Source: Pseudaestuariivita atlantica
Lineage (GTDB): Bacteria > Pseudomonadota > Alphaproteobacteria > Rhodobacterales > Rhodobacteraceae
DNA length: 64,000 bases
NCBI RefSeq assembly: GCF_001205715.1
Contig: NZ_AQQZ01000002.1
Location: forward strand, 305,501-369,500
Direction: 5' to 3'
Shown here: positions 8,810 through 17,888 of the stretch, piece after piece
Layout of the letters: each line of letters begins with the position of its first letter
How positions within the stretch are numbered: position 1 is the first letter of the stretch
The notes under the pieces: model-generated
Database searches by the model: none
Told to the model about the DNA's origin: nothing
The model's input: the letters and a program-made list of their open reading frames with translations, nothing else
Translations under genes and position numbers: made by a program

Positions 8810-10161
8810 ATTTGGCCCCAGAGGTCGTATTCGCTGGCCTCGTCCACGGTGACGGTCACGATGTCACCGGGGGAGAGCGTGTCGAACCGCTCGTCGATGA
8901 AGAGGTTGCCGTCGATTTCCGGCGCATCGCCCTTGGTGCGGCAGGTCGCGGCGTCCTCTTCGATGCTGTCGACGATCACCTCGATCCGCGTCCCGACCTT
9001 GGCGGCGAGCTTGGCTTCGGAGATGGCCTGCGACTTGGCCATGAAGCGGTCCCAGCGGTCCTGCTTGACCTCGGCTGGGACGTGATCGGGCAGCGCGTTC
9101 GACCGGGCGCCGTCGACATTTTCGTACTGGAAGCAGCCGACGCGGTCGAGTTGCGCCTCGTCCAGCCAGTCGAGGAGCGTCTGGAACTCGGCCTCGGTCT
9201 CTCCCGGATAGCCGACGATGAAGGTCGACCGCAGGGTGATGGAGGGGCAGGCGGCGCGCCATGCGGCGATTTCGTCCAGCGTGCGGGCGGCGGCGGCGGG
9301 GCGGGCCATGCGCCTCAAGGTATCGGGATGCGCGTGCTGGAACGGGATGTCGAGGTAGGGCAGGACGCCGCCCGTCTCCATCAGCGGGATCAGGTCGCGC
9401 ACATGGGGGTAGGGGTAGACGTAGTGGAGCCGCACCCACGCCCCCAGCGTGCCGAGGTCACGGGCGAGGTCGAGGATGGGGGCCTTGGCCTCCCGATCCT
9501 TCCAGTCGGTGCCGTAGGCCGAGGTGTCCTGGCTGATGACCAGCAACTCCTTCACGCCTGCCTCGACCAGCTTTTCCGCCTCGCGCATCACGGCGCGGTG
9601 GGGGCGGGAGGCGAGGCGGCCGCGCATGTCGGGGATGATGCAGAACTTGCACTTGTGGTTACAGCCTTCGGAAATCTTCAGATAGCTGTAGTGGCGCGGG
9701 GTCAGGGACACGCCCGTGGCAGGAAGCAGGTCGATGAACGGGTCGGGCGCGGGCGGGACGGCACCGTGCACGGCGTCAAGCACCTGTTCGTATTGATGCG
9801 GGCCGGTGACGGCGAGGACCTTGGGGTGCGCGCCGGTGATGTAGTCGGGCTCGGCCCCCAGACAGCCGGTGACGATCACGCGGCCATTCTCGGCCAAGGC
9901 CTCGCCAATCGCGTCGAGGCTTTCGGCCTTGGCGCTGTCGAGAAACCCGCAGGTGTTCACGATCACGGCGTCGGCGCCGGAATAGTCGGGCGAGATGCCG
10001 TAGCCTTCGGCGCGGAGACGCGTGAGGATGCGTTCGCTGTCGACCAGCGCCTTGGGGCAGCCGAGTGACACCATGCCGATGGTGGGCTGGCCGTGGCGCG
10101 GCGCGTCGGTGACGCGGGCGCGGGCAAGGTCGGGGCGGAGGTCGGGCGGGTTCTGGGCCAT
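8791..10161 (-). CDS. rimO: Ribosomal protein S12 methylthiotransferase
   Basis: A 456-residue radical SAM methylthiotransferase that modifies the conserved aspartate of ribosomal protein S12. The N-terminal MTTase domain carries cluster cysteines C35 (VSLGCPKA), C71 (NTCGF) and C100 (TGCLGAEP). The radical SAM motif is CNHKCKFC (C167, C171, C174). A TRAM domain closes the C-terminus. The [12 protein letters not shown] start region is the RimO rather than MiaB type. Divergent from the AsmA gene with a 100-bp shared upstream region. Confidence 0.95.
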   Translation of the reverse strand: MAQNPPDLRPDLARARVTDAPRHGQPTIGMVSLGCPKALVDSERILTRLRAEGYGISPDYSGADAVIVNTCGFLDSAKAESLDAIGEALAENGRVIVTGCLGAEPDYITGAHPKVLAVTGPHQYEQVLDAVHGAVPPAPDPFIDLLPATGVSLTPRHYSYLKISEGCNHKCKFCIIPDMRGRLASRPHRAVMREAEKLVEAGVKELLVISQDTSAYGTDWKDREAKAPILDLARDLGTLGAWVRLHYVYPYPHVRDLIPLMETGGVLPYLDIPFQHAHPDTLRRMARPAAAARTLDEIAAWRAACPSITLRSTFIVGYPGETEAEFQTLLDWLDEAQLDRVGCFQYENVDGARSNALPDHVPAEVKQDRWDRFMAKSQAISEAKLAAKVGTRIEVIVDSIEEDAATCRTKGDAPEIDGNLFIDERFDTLSPGDIVTVTVDEASEYDLWGQIEKPRT

Positions 10162-10261
10162 GCGCGGCGCTTAGCCGATGCGGAACGCTGTGTGAAGGCG
10201 GCGCGTTGCAATCTTGACGGACAGGGCGCACATCAGGCGCAGTCAGGCGGGAGCAGCGACA

Positions 10262-12226
10262 ATGCGTTGGATCTTTCGGATCTTCGGGATCCTGTTGGTG
10301 GCGGTGGCCATCGTGGTGGCGGGGATGTTCCTTGTGCCGAACGAACAGGTGACGCGTATCCTCGAAAGCCAGATCGAGGCGGCAACGGGCCGCGAGGTCA
10401 CGTTCGAGGGATCGGTGCGCCCGTCCTTCTATCCCGATATCGGGCTGCGCACCGGCCCGGTGCGGGTCGCCAACGCGGCCTGGTCGGATGGCGGGCCGAT
10501 CCTTGAAGCGGAAGGGCTGAACGTGGCGCTGGATCTGCGGGGGCTGCTGGGCGGTGACCTGTTGATCGGGGATATCACGGCCATTGGCCCGCGCCTGTTG
10601 CTGGAGACGAACTCGGATGGCGAGGTGAACTGGGACATGTTCGGTGGTGTGTCCGAAGAGGTGCCCGCGCCGACCGGCGACGCCCCCGCGCGGCGGATCT
10701 CGCTGGAGCACCTGTCGCTGACAGGTGCGGCGATCCGGTTTGTCGACCGGCGGAGCGGAGAAAATGTGGCCGTGTCGAACCTAGACGTGGACGTGCGGGC
10801 GCCCGACCTCGACGGGCCGGCGGTGTTCGACATCACCTATCGCCGGGCGGGACAGCCGATCTCCCTCAAAGGCAAGATAGCCGAGACGCAAGGTTTCCTG
10901 GACGGCACGGCGACGGGCGTTCAGGCGACCTTGTCGGCGGCGGGCAGCCGGGTGGCGTTCAACGGGCGCGCGGCGCTGGACGGCAGCGCCAGCGGGCGGG
11001 TCGATGCCGATATCGCGCGCACGGCGGAATTCCTCGCCGCGCTTGGCCTGCCGGGGGCGGATCTGCCCAAGGGCTTCGGGCGGTCGGGCAAGGTGAGCGC
11101 GGACCTGAGTTACGGGTCGAACAACGTCGTCTCGCTGAAGGGGCTCGACGCCGATCTGGAGGGCAACCGGTTCCGGGGTGACCTGACCGTGGCCTTCGCT
11201 GGGACGCCGCGCGTGACGGGCCAGATCGCGGCCTCGGCACTGGACCTGTCGGCTTTCGGCGGGACGGGCGGCAACAGCGCGCAGTCGGGCTGGTCGAAGG
11301 AGCGGATCGACGCTTCGGCGCTTTCGGCGGTGGATGCCGACCTTGGCCTGACGACGCCCGCGATCACCTTTGGCGACATTCGCCTGACGGACGTGGCCGC
11401 GAAGGTCGCGGTCGAGAAGTCGCGCGCCGTGCTGACGCTGGCGCGGGCGGCGGGATACGGCGGCAGCCTGTCGGGCGAATTCGTGGCCAACAACCGCGAC
11501 GGGCTGTCGGTGCGGGCAACGGCGGCGGCCTCGGGCGTGAAGATGCAAGCCCTGCTGTCCGCGCTGATGGGGTATGAGCGGCTGGCGGGCACGGGCGAGG
11601 CGCGGATTTCGGTGCTGGGATCCGGCGGGTCGGTCGACGCGATCATGCGATCGCTGGGCGGCGACGGGTCGCTCGCCATCCGGCAGGGCGAGATCTTCGG
11701 CCTGACGCTTGGCAAGCTGTTCCTGAACGAGGGGCAGCAGGGCGGGTCGACGATCTTCAACGACCTGACCGGGACCTTCACGATCAACAAGGGTGTGCTG
11801 CGCAACGACGACCTGACCGCGCAGTTGCAGAAGTTCGGCGTGAAGGGCGCGGGGCGGATCGACCTTGGCGGGCAGAGCATCGATTACCGGGTGACGCCGG
11901 TTCTGCCGAAGGTGGAGGGCGTGCGCGACGTGGTGTTCCCGGTCACGATCAAGGGGCCTTGGGCCGATCCGCGGATCGGGGTGGACGTCGAATCCGCGAT
12001 CAAGTCGACCTTCGATGCCGAGATCGCCGCCGAGAAGGAAAAGCTGCGCAAGCAGGTCGAGGCGGAAAAGGCCCGGATCGAGGCCGAGGCGCGCAAGAAG
12101 GTCGACGAGAAGCTGCAGCAGGAGCTTGGTGTGAACCGGCAGGAGGGCGAATCCGTCGAGGATGCGCTGCGCCGCAAGCTGGAGGAAGAGGCTGCGAGAG
12201 GCCTGCGCAACCTGCTGGGCCGCTAG
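10262..12226 (+). CDS. AsmA family protein
   Basis: A 654-residue envelope protein with one N-terminal membrane anchor (about 3-24) and an AsmA domain typical of inner-membrane proteins with large periplasmic beta-rich regions. Members of the wider family are thought to bridge membranes and move phospholipids; that role is inferred. Near the C-terminus, about residues 585-640 form a strongly charged, predicted coiled coil rich in Glu, Lys and Ala (EKEKLRKQVEAEKARIEAEA). The ATG at 10262 is preferred over an upstream TTG at 10214 because the membrane helix then begins at residue 3. A hairpin terminator follows. Confidence 0.88.
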   Translation: MRWIFRIFGILLVAVAIVVAGMFLVPNEQVTRILESQIEAATGREVTFEGSVRPSFYPDIGLRTGPVRVANAAWSDGGPILEAEGLNVALDLRGLLGGDLLIGDITAIGPRLLLETNSDGEVNWDMFGGVSEEVPAPTGDAPARRISLEHLSLTGAAIRFVDRRSGENVAVSNLDVDVRAPDLDGPAVFDITYRRAGQPISLKGKIAETQGFLDGTATGVQATLSAAGSRVAFNGRAALDGSASGRVDADIARTAEFLAALGLPGADLPKGFGRSGKVSADLSYGSNNVVSLKGLDADLEGNRFRGDLTVAFAGTPRVTGQIAASALDLSAFGGTGGNSAQSGWSKERIDASALSAVDADLGLTTPAITFGDIRLTDVAAKVAVEKSRAVLTLARAAGYGGSLSGEFVANNRDGLSVRATAAASGVKMQALLSALMGYERLAGTGEARISVLGSGGSVDAIMRSLGGDGSLAIRQGEIFGLTLGKLFLNEGQQGGSTIFNDLTGTFTINKGVLRNDDLTAQLQKFGVKGAGRIDLGGQSIDYRVTPVLPKVEGVRDVVFPVTIKGPWADPRIGVDVESAIKSTFDAEIAAEKEKLRKQVEAEKARIEAEARKKVDEKLQQELGVNRQEGESVEDALRRKLEEEAARGLRNLLGR

Positions 12227-12253
12227 GGCGCGAAGCAGGAGTGACCAAACGGA

Positions 12254-12280
12254 AAAGGCCGCCCGAGGGCGGCCTTTGCT
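12254..12280. terminator. Bidirectional terminator between the AsmA gene and gcrA
   Basis: Perfect 11-bp stem AAAGGCCGCCC / GGGCGGCCTTT with a two-base loop, between two convergent genes. The A and T runs at the stem ends make it usable from both sides. Confidence 0.85.
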
Positions 12281-12313
12281 TTATCCCGGTGCCCGTGGCG
12301 GGCCGACCGACAA

Positions 12314-12865
12314 TTACCGGCGACGGTCGCGGCGGGCCGAAAGGGGCTGGAACGCTACGCCCACATGCGCCTCGCAATAGGGTTTGCCGGCCTTGACGGG
12401 CAGGCCGCAGAACCAGAAATCGTCGGTTGCGGGGTCACCGACGGGCCATTTGCAGGTGCGTTCGGTCAACTCCATCAGCGACAGCTTCTTGGCCTTCTTT
12501 TCGACCTCGCTCACCTTGGCGAGCGCCTCGGGGCTGATCTCGTTCGCAGACGGTTGCGGCGGCAGGGGCTGGCCTGCCGGGATGATCTGCTTGCGTGCGG
12601 GTGTCGAGGCGGGTTTCGGCTCGGGCGCGGGGGCCGCTTCGGCCTCTGCCGGTTTCGCGGCGGCCTTTGGTTTGGGCTCGGGCTTCGGTTCGGGCTTGGC
12701 CGGGGCCGCGCCCGGGCCTGCGCGGTTCGACAGGCCGAGGCGATGAACCTTTCCGATCACGGCATTGCGCGTCACACCGCCAAGTTCCTTGGCGATCTGG
12801 CTGGCGGACTGCCCCTCGCCCCACATCTTCTTCAAGAGCTCGACGCGTTCATCTGTCCACGACAT
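12314..12865 (-). CDS. gcrA: Cell cycle regulator GcrA
   Basis: A 183-residue homologue of Caulobacter GcrA, which binds the sigma-70 holoenzyme and activates promoters carrying methylated GANTC sites. The N-terminal helix-turn-helix is visible as SWTDERVELLKKMW (2-15) and GVTRNAVIGKVHRLGL. A Pro/Ala/Lys/Glu-rich linker of about 70 residues follows. The C-terminal polymerase-binding region contains the typical CKWPVGDP and FCGLP segments. The start at 12865 was chosen because the family begins MSWT; the frame stays open 16 codons further. The linker is low-complexity and likely disordered. Confidence 0.95.
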   Translation of the reverse strand: MSWTDERVELLKKMWGEGQSASQIAKELGGVTRNAVIGKVHRLGLSNRAGPGAAPAKPEPKPEPKPKAAAKPAEAEAAPAPEPKPASTPARKQIIPAGQPLPPQPSANEISPEALAKVSEVEKKAKKLSLMELTERTCKWPVGDPATDDFWFCGLPVKAGKPYCEAHVGVAFQPLSARRDRRR

Positions 12866-12966
12866 GGGAAGGTCTCCAAGCGAAAGAGCGGCCCCGCCTC
12901 GCGGACCGCTCATGTCTGTTGCACGGCAATATTCTAGTCACTCGCACCGAAGTTACAAGACGCGCG

Positions 12967-13659
12967 TCATGACCGCGACGGGATGAGTTGCTGCGCGATG
13001 CCGGCAAGGCCGAGATAGACCGAGGTGACGACGAGGCCCCAATGCGCCCAGCTGTCAGGGGCGAACCCGACCCACGCCGCCCAGCCCGCGAAAAACGTCC
13101 AGGCGAGCGCCATCGGCAGCGAAACCGCCCGCCAGCGTTCGGTGCGGACGGGGTGGATGAATTTGAGCGGCAGGAACATCGCGATGGCCAGCGCCGTGAC
13201 GATGGCCAGCGTGACCCAGAAATTCGGCTCGGTCGCGAATAGCACGATCACCAGCATGTTCCAGCACCCCGGAAAGCCCGAGAACGAATTGTCGCGTGTT
13301 TTCATGCCGGTATCGGCGAAATAGAGCGCCGAGGCGAAGGTGATGATGATGATCGCGGTCCATCCCGTCCATCCCGGCAGAAGCCCCGAAGCAAACAGCG
13401 CGTAGGCGGGGATGAAGACGTAGGTCAGGTAGTCGATGATCATGTCGAGCAGCACGCCGTCAAAGCGCGGCGCGTTGACCTTGATGTCGGTCTTGCGGGC
13501 AAGCGGGCCGTCGATGCCGTCGACGATGAAGGCCACCACGAGCCACAGGAACATCACGTCCCATTTCGCCTGCGTCGCGGCCAGCATGGCCAGCATGGCA
13601 AACACCGCACCCGTGGCGGTGAACCAGTGAACGGCGAGGGCGCGCAGGTGCGGTGTCAT
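12967..13659 (-). CDS. pcs: Phosphatidylcholine synthase
   Basis: A 230-residue CDP-alcohol phosphatidyltransferase with about seven or eight hydrophobic segments. The family motif reads DGIDGPLAR, then GVLLDMIID, supplying the aspartates that bind metal and CDP-diacylglycerol. The Pcs subfamily condenses choline directly with CDP-diacylglycerol to give phosphatidylcholine, as in many alphaproteobacteria, and the PHLRALAVHWFTATGAV opening is typical. The start at 13659 gives MTPHLRALAVHW; upstream frame extension is not membrane-like. Location: inner membrane. Confidence 0.93.
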   Translation of the reverse strand: MTPHLRALAVHWFTATGAVFAMLAMLAATQAKWDVMFLWLVVAFIVDGIDGPLARKTDIKVNAPRFDGVLLDMIIDYLTYVFIPAYALFASGLLPGWTGWTAIIIITFASALYFADTGMKTRDNSFSGFPGCWNMLVIVLFATEPNFWVTLAIVTALAIAMFLPLKFIHPVRTERWRAVSLPMALAWTFFAGWAAWVGFAPDSWAHWGLVVTSVYLGLAGIAQQLIPSRS

Positions 13660-13729
13660 GTACGCGTCATGCGGGAATGACGCCGCGATTGCAATGGGCG
13701 GCGCACGCGGCACCGCCCGGAAGGTGGCG

Positions 13730-14320
13730 TCAGTTGCTGACGCGGACCTCTTCCAGCGGATAGGCCAGCATGTCGCTGTCTTCCCAGCCGACATGGCAGT
13801 TGTGGCAGAAGCTCTGCTTGATCTTCATCGGTTTGCCGTTGGGCTGGACGGCGGAATAGATCCAGTCGGCGGTGTCGGGCGCGACGCCTGCCTCGCCCTT
13901 GGTCATGATGAAGAGCGGCCCGACGCGGACGGGTTTGCCCTCCTTGCCCAGCTTGAAGCTTTCCTTGGCCAGAACCGATCCGGCGGGCATCACGACGCCT
14001 TCATCCTCGAACTTCAGGTACTGCTCGGCCGCGACGTCGTTGGCGAAGGTCTGCAGGAAGCGGTCGCCATGCGGGCCGGCCACGGCAGGCCGGGTCGAGG
14101 TGACGGCCCAGCCGCGATAGGCGGCGGCGACGGGATTGTCGCCCTTGGTGTACCCGGCGAGCATCTTGCCTTCCATGCAGGCGTAAAGCTCGACCACCTG
14201 TTCGGCGGAAAGATCGAAGGGATCGGTCGCGTCGACGAAACACTTGTCGGAATGGCCGTCGGCGAGGGTAGCGGATGCGGAAGCGGCGAGGGCCAGCGTG
14301 GCGGACAGAAGGATGCGCAT
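13730..14320 (-). CDS. Secreted cytochrome P460-family protein
   Basis: A 196-residue exported protein. A signal peptide is clear (MRILLSATLALAASASATLA, cleavage near 20). One c-type haem motif, CHNCH (172-176), lies close to the C-terminus, the usual place in the P460/cytochrome c'-beta family, with FANDVAAEQYLKF and VRVGPLFIMTKG typical of that fold. Family members oxidise hydroxylamine or bind NO, but many have no known substrate, and I cannot confirm the lysine cross-link that defines true P460 chromophores. It lies between pcs and xerC with no related electron-transfer genes beside it. Confidence 0.82.
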   Translation of the reverse strand: MRILLSATLALAASASATLADGHSDKCFVDATDPFDLSAEQVVELYACMEGKMLAGYTKGDNPVAAAYRGWAVTSTRPAVAGPHGDRFLQTFANDVAAEQYLKFEDEGVVMPAGSVLAKESFKLGKEGKPVRVGPLFIMTKGEAGVAPDTADWIYSAVQPNGKPMKIKQSFCHNCHVGWEDSDMLAYPLEEVRVSN

Positions 14321-14441
14321 GGTCGGGTATTCCTGTGAAAGCGACGTCGTTCGCGCGGCAGTTTGGCACAGAATGTCGCAGGTGCGGGGTAAACCATGTC
14401 TCACGTTGGCGTGAGGCGTGTGACAGCGCGCCGCCCGTGGT

Positions 14442-15380
14442 TCAGCCGCCGCCCTTGGGATGGGCGTTGGCATAAACCTCCATCAACCGGGCGGTGTCGA
14501 CGGCGGTATAGGCCTGCGTGGTCGACAGCGAAGCGTGGCCCAGCAGTTCCTGGATCGCCCGCAGGTCGCCGCCCGCGTTCAGCAGGTGCGTGGCGAACGA
14601 GTGGCGCAGGGCGTGGGGCGTGGCGGTTGCGGGCAAGCCAAGCTGCATCCGCGCGCGCGCCATCGCCTGTTGCACGGCGCGGGGCGCCAGCGCCCCGCCA
14701 CGCACCGCGCGAAACAGTGGGCCGTCATCCTCTTGCGGATGCGGGCAGGCGGCGAGGTAGGCGTTCACAGCGCTGCGGGCGGCGGGCAGGATCGGGACAA
14801 GGCGTTCCTTCCCGCCTTTGCCGACGATGCGGATCACGTCGCCCAGGGGCGCATCGCGGCCCTTGAGGCCCAGCGCCTCGGATATGCGCAGGCCGCAGCC
14901 GTAAAGCAGGGTGAGCACGGCCATGTCGCGGGTGTTGACCCAGTCCTTCGCTGACTGAAGCTGCACCGTGTCGATCATCGCGCGCGCGGCGTCCTCATCC
15001 AGCGGGCGGGGCAGTTTCTTGCGGAAGCGGGGGCTGCGGGTGGCAAGCACGGCGGTGGGTTCGAACCCGTGGCGTTCGGCCAGCCAGCGATAGAAGCTTT
15101 TGACCGCCGACAGCTTGCGCGCCAGCGACCGGGGCGACACGCCTTGTCCGCGCGTCGCGGCCATCCATGCGCGCATGTCGGACACGGTGATGCGCGACAG
15201 GGGGCCAAGCCCCTGCCGGTCGCCGTGGTGCTGCGTCATGAAGGCGAGGAAGTCGGTGACGTCGGCACGGTAGGCCGAAATCGTGTTGGCGGCGGCTCCG
15301 TTCAGGGCGGCCTGTGCATCAAGCCAGTCCGCGAGCGCATCGCGCGCCTGTGGCGACAGCGCGAGGCTGCCCGCCGTCAA
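14442..15380 (-). CDS. xerC: Tyrosine recombinase XerC
   Basis: A 312-residue tyrosine recombinase that resolves chromosome dimers at dif. The catalytic set is visible: Arg in YGCGLRISEALGL, Lys in GKGGKERLVP, HALRHSFATHLL (His and Arg), LGHASLSTTQAY with the second His, and the nucleophilic Tyr in TQAYT. An N-terminal SAM-like core-binding domain covers about 10-100. I chose a TTG at 15380: it overlaps the DUF484 stop (TTGA) and gives the normal family length. Upstream frame extension would run antisense to DUF484 and is not protein-like. Coupled to the DUF484 gene. Confidence 0.93.
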   Translation of the reverse strand: MTAGSLALSPQARDALADWLDAQAALNGAAANTISAYRADVTDFLAFMTQHHGDRQGLGPLSRITVSDMRAWMAATRGQGVSPRSLARKLSAVKSFYRWLAERHGFEPTAVLATRSPRFRKKLPRPLDEDAARAMIDTVQLQSAKDWVNTRDMAVLTLLYGCGLRISEALGLKGRDAPLGDVIRIVGKGGKERLVPILPAARSAVNAYLAACPHPQEDDGPLFRAVRGGALAPRAVQQAMARARMQLGLPATATPHALRHSFATHLLNAGGDLRAIQELLGHASLSTTQAYTAVDTARLMEVYANAHPKGGG

Positions 15381-16078
15381 GACAGCCAGCGGCGCATCGC
15401 GCGTTCGAAGACGCCCCCGAAAAACGCCAGAAGGTCGGTGCCCTGCTGGGGCGAAAACTGGTGCGGGTCCTCGGCGCCCATGACCAGAAGGCCGGGCAGG
15501 CGGCCGGGGCCGAAATCGAGCTTGAGGCAGGCTTCGGACCGGATCCACGAGGCGGCCTCGCCATAGACGTGATCGGCGCCGACCTGGATCTGGCGCAGGG
15601 TGACCTGCCGCACGGGCACGTTGCGCCCCGCCGTCAGGTACTGGTCGATGAAGCCCGGCGCTGCGGTGGTCAGCACGTCGCCCAGCCGTTCGACGGCGGC
15701 ATCGCCGTCCTGTTTCGTCTCGAGCACCAGCTTGACGCAATCGACGCGCAGGATGTCGGCCACTTCACCGCCAAGGTCGCGCAGGAACACCTCGAACGCC
15801 ATGGGGTCGAGCATCCGCAGGATAGCGCGGTGCACCTGGTTGGTGCCGGCGAGGTTTTCATAGGCCGCCGCGATGACCGAACGGTGCGTGTCTTCCAGCC
15901 GGTCCAGCCGCGCTTCGAGCCGTTCCATCGCGATCCCGCGCAGGTCCACGATGTTGTTGCCCATGCTCTTTTCATTGGCGTCGATCAGCGCACGCATCAC
16001 GTCCTGATCGTCGAGAATAACGTCGGGGCGCGCGATGATCTTCTCGCGCATGTCGTCGTCGATGTTCGGGCTGCTCAT
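15377..16078 (-). CDS. DUF484 family protein
   Basis: A 233-residue protein of the DUF484 family, which has a GAF-like fold and very often sits directly upstream of xerC, as here. The N-terminal part (about 1-75) is helical and charged (IDANEKSMGNNIVDLRGIAM); the C-terminal part ends FSPQQGTDLLAFFGGVFERA. No catalytic residues are recognised. The four-base overlap with xerC suggests translational coupling and a function linked to recombination or cell division, but this is contextual inference. Confidence 0.88.
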   Translation of the reverse strand: MSSPNIDDDMREKIIARPDVILDDQDVMRALIDANEKSMGNNIVDLRGIAMERLEARLDRLEDTHRSVIAAAYENLAGTNQVHRAILRMLDPMAFEVFLRDLGGEVADILRVDCVKLVLETKQDGDAAVERLGDVLTTAAPGFIDQYLTAGRNVPVRQVTLRQIQVGADHVYGEAASWIRSEACLKLDFGPGRLPGLLVMGAEDPHQFSPQQGTDLLAFFGGVFERAMRRWLS

Positions 16079-16184
16079 TCGGGCCTCTTGCGCATTCGGC
16101 TGTGCTTTAGCACGGAATTATCCACAGGTCCGCCCCAAATTCAAAGGGCAGTGAATCTGTGACAAATGCGCGGCGGTGGGGTTG

Positions 16185-16676
16185 TCAGGCGCAGGGAGGG
16201 CCGCTGACGGCCGCAACTCCGCTCGCCGAGAAGCGCGCGGTGGCGGCAAAACCGTCGGTCGAAAGCGTGGCCGCCGCGCCCGCGATTTCCGACCCCGACA
16301 CGGTGATTTCGCGCCCGCCAAGCGTGTCGTCGACGTCGATGGTGAAGGCGATGGTCGCGCCGGGGGCAAGGCGGGACACGGGCAGGGCTAGTGCCGTGTC
16401 GCCATCCGCGACCTTCGGGATAGAGGCAAGCGCAGGCGCGCCTTCGACGATTTCGAGGGGCTGGAACACCTCCACCCCCGCGCCGGAGGCGGTGGTGTCA
16501 AAGATCAGCTGCCCCGAGGACCCGGCGAAGTCAATGCCGATGGTCGCGGCATCAAGGGCGCAGGCACTGGTATTCGTGACCGTGAAGCGGTCTTTCGGCG
16601 CGCCGTCGCGGAATGTCAGCTCGATCTCTGCCGCCACGGGCGTTGCGAGGAAGGGAAGAAGTGCGAGCCAGCGCAT
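16185..16676 (-). CDS. Secreted beta-rich protein (aggregation-factor-core-like)
   Basis: A 163-residue exported protein with a short signal peptide (MRWLALLPFLATPVAA). The mature part is Gly/Ala/Thr-rich with alternating hydrophobic residues, suggesting a beta sandwich: FTVTNTSACALDAATIGIDF and FTIDVDDTLGGREITVSGSE. I recognise it as similar to roseobacter proteins carried in databases as aggregation factor core, a name with no tested function in bacteria. Two cysteines (C40 and the penultimate residue) could form a disulphide. Separate from its neighbours; role unknown. Confidence 0.7.
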   Translation of the reverse strand: MRWLALLPFLATPVAAEIELTFRDGAPKDRFTVTNTSACALDAATIGIDFAGSSGQLIFDTTASGAGVEVFQPLEIVEGAPALASIPKVADGDTALALPVSRLAPGATIAFTIDVDDTLGGREITVSGSEIAGAAATLSTDGFAATARFSASGVAAVSGPPCA

Positions 16677-16728
16677 GGGTGCCTCCGGTGGTTGCCTGAC
16701 GGAGGAGGTGGCGCGGCGCGGGTCGCGG

Positions 16729-17766
16729 TCAAGTGTCGGGCCGGTTCTTGCCGATGGGGCTGGCGAGGTCCGGGTGATCGTAGGCGTCGGGGTAGAGCAT
16801 GGGGCGGAACGGGCCGAGCGGCACGGTGCCGTTCCACGAACGCCCGAAATATCCCTGCCTGCAATGCACGAGTGACCCGGCACCGGCCACGCCGGGCAGC
16901 GCGTGCACGCGGCAGAGCCAGCGCCAGAGATGCGGGTGGTCCAGGATGCGCGCGCCGTTCAGCTTCATCCGCAGATAATAGACCGGGTCGTGGCGGTAGA
17001 GAGTCGGGAAGAGCCGCAGGTCGGCCTCGGTAAAGCGGTCGCCGGTCAGGAAGGGGCGGCCGTCGGACAGGAGGGTGTCGAGGTCGGCGAGCGTGTCGAA
17101 ATAGGCGGTGAAGGCGGCGGCATAGACGGACTGGTCCGAAGAAAAGCCCGCCTTGTACGCGCCGTTGTTGATCGTGGTGTAGATCCGCGCGTTCAGCGCG
17201 TCGATATCCGCCTGCAAGGCGACGTCGTCGGGGTACAGGCGGTGGGGAGCGGAGCCACCGCGCAGGGCCTCGGCATTGGTGTCGAACATGCGCAGGATCT
17301 CGGCGCTTTCGTTGTTGACGATGCGGTGCGTGCGTTTGTCGTAGAGAACGGGGAGCGATTGTTCGTCCGATCCCTCGGCACGGTAGATGTCGCGGGCAAG
17401 CCGGTGACCCGCGCCGGTGCCGGTTTCTGGCGTGCATTCGGGCAGGGTCGCGCCGGTCAGGGTGGCGATGCGGTCGGGGGCGAATTCCCACAGGTTCGGG
17501 CCCGCCGGGTCGTCCTCGGACGTGCGGTTCGGGAAGGCCACGTCCATCGTGATCGCGTCGTCGAGGCCAAGGACCGCGCGGGCCAGCGTCGCGCGGTGGC
17601 ACCACGGGCAGTTGAGCGCGACGAACAGGTGGTAGCGGCCCGGTTCGGGAGCGAAGTCGGCGTCGCCGATGGCATGGCGGAAGCCGCTGACGCCGCGCAC
17701 GAACTCTCCCTTCGCACGGCGGGATTGCGCGTCTGACTGGTCTTCTTCGGTGGCGGTGTCGGTCAT
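16729..17766 (-). CDS. yqjG: Glutathionyl-hydroquinone reductase (xi-class GST)
   Basis: A 345-residue xi-class glutathione transferase of the YqjG/EcM4 type, which reduces glutathionyl-hydroquinones. The catalytic cysteine lies in LNCPWCHRATLARA (C53), the glutathione-binding NNES segment follows RIVNNESAEILRMF, and the C-terminal helical domain contains the family tail NGTVPLGP...HPDLASPIGKNRP. The ATG at 17766 is followed closely by palindromic repeat copy 2 upstream. No quinone-degradation genes are nearby, so a general detoxification role is most likely. Confidence 0.9.
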   Translation of the reverse strand: MTDTATEEDQSDAQSRRAKGEFVRGVSGFRHAIGDADFAPEPGRYHLFVALNCPWCHRATLARAVLGLDDAITMDVAFPNRTSEDDPAGPNLWEFAPDRIATLTGATLPECTPETGTGAGHRLARDIYRAEGSDEQSLPVLYDKRTHRIVNNESAEILRMFDTNAEALRGGSAPHRLYPDDVALQADIDALNARIYTTINNGAYKAGFSSDQSVYAAAFTAYFDTLADLDTLLSDGRPFLTGDRFTEADLRLFPTLYRHDPVYYLRMKLNGARILDHPHLWRWLCRVHALPGVAGAGSLVHCRQGYFGRSWNGTVPLGPFRPMLYPDAYDHPDLASPIGKNRPDT

Positions 17767-17782
17767 GGGGCCTCGCAGGGGC

Positions 17783-17805
17783 GGCGCGTGAGATCACGCG
17801 CCCTA
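17783..17805. repeat. Palindromic intergenic repeat, copy 2
   Basis: Arms GGCGCGTGA and TCACGCGCC with a two-base centre, followed by CTAC. Same design as the copies at 41 and 17864; copy 3 lies 81 bp away in the same gap. Confidence 0.6.
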
Positions 17806-17863
17806 CACCGGGAAGGGTGGGGTGCCGGGGTGAGCCCGTCAATGGCAATGGGCGCAGGGCAAA

Positions 17864-17888
17864 GGTGCGTGAAATCACGCACCCTACG
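17864..17888. repeat. Palindromic intergenic repeat, copy 3
   Basis: Arms GGTGCGTGA and TCACGCACC, two-base centre, followed by CTACG. On the minus strand the CTA is the TAG stop of the adjoining glycosyltransferase-like gene (17884-17886), so the repeat supplies that gene's stop codon. Confidence 0.65.
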
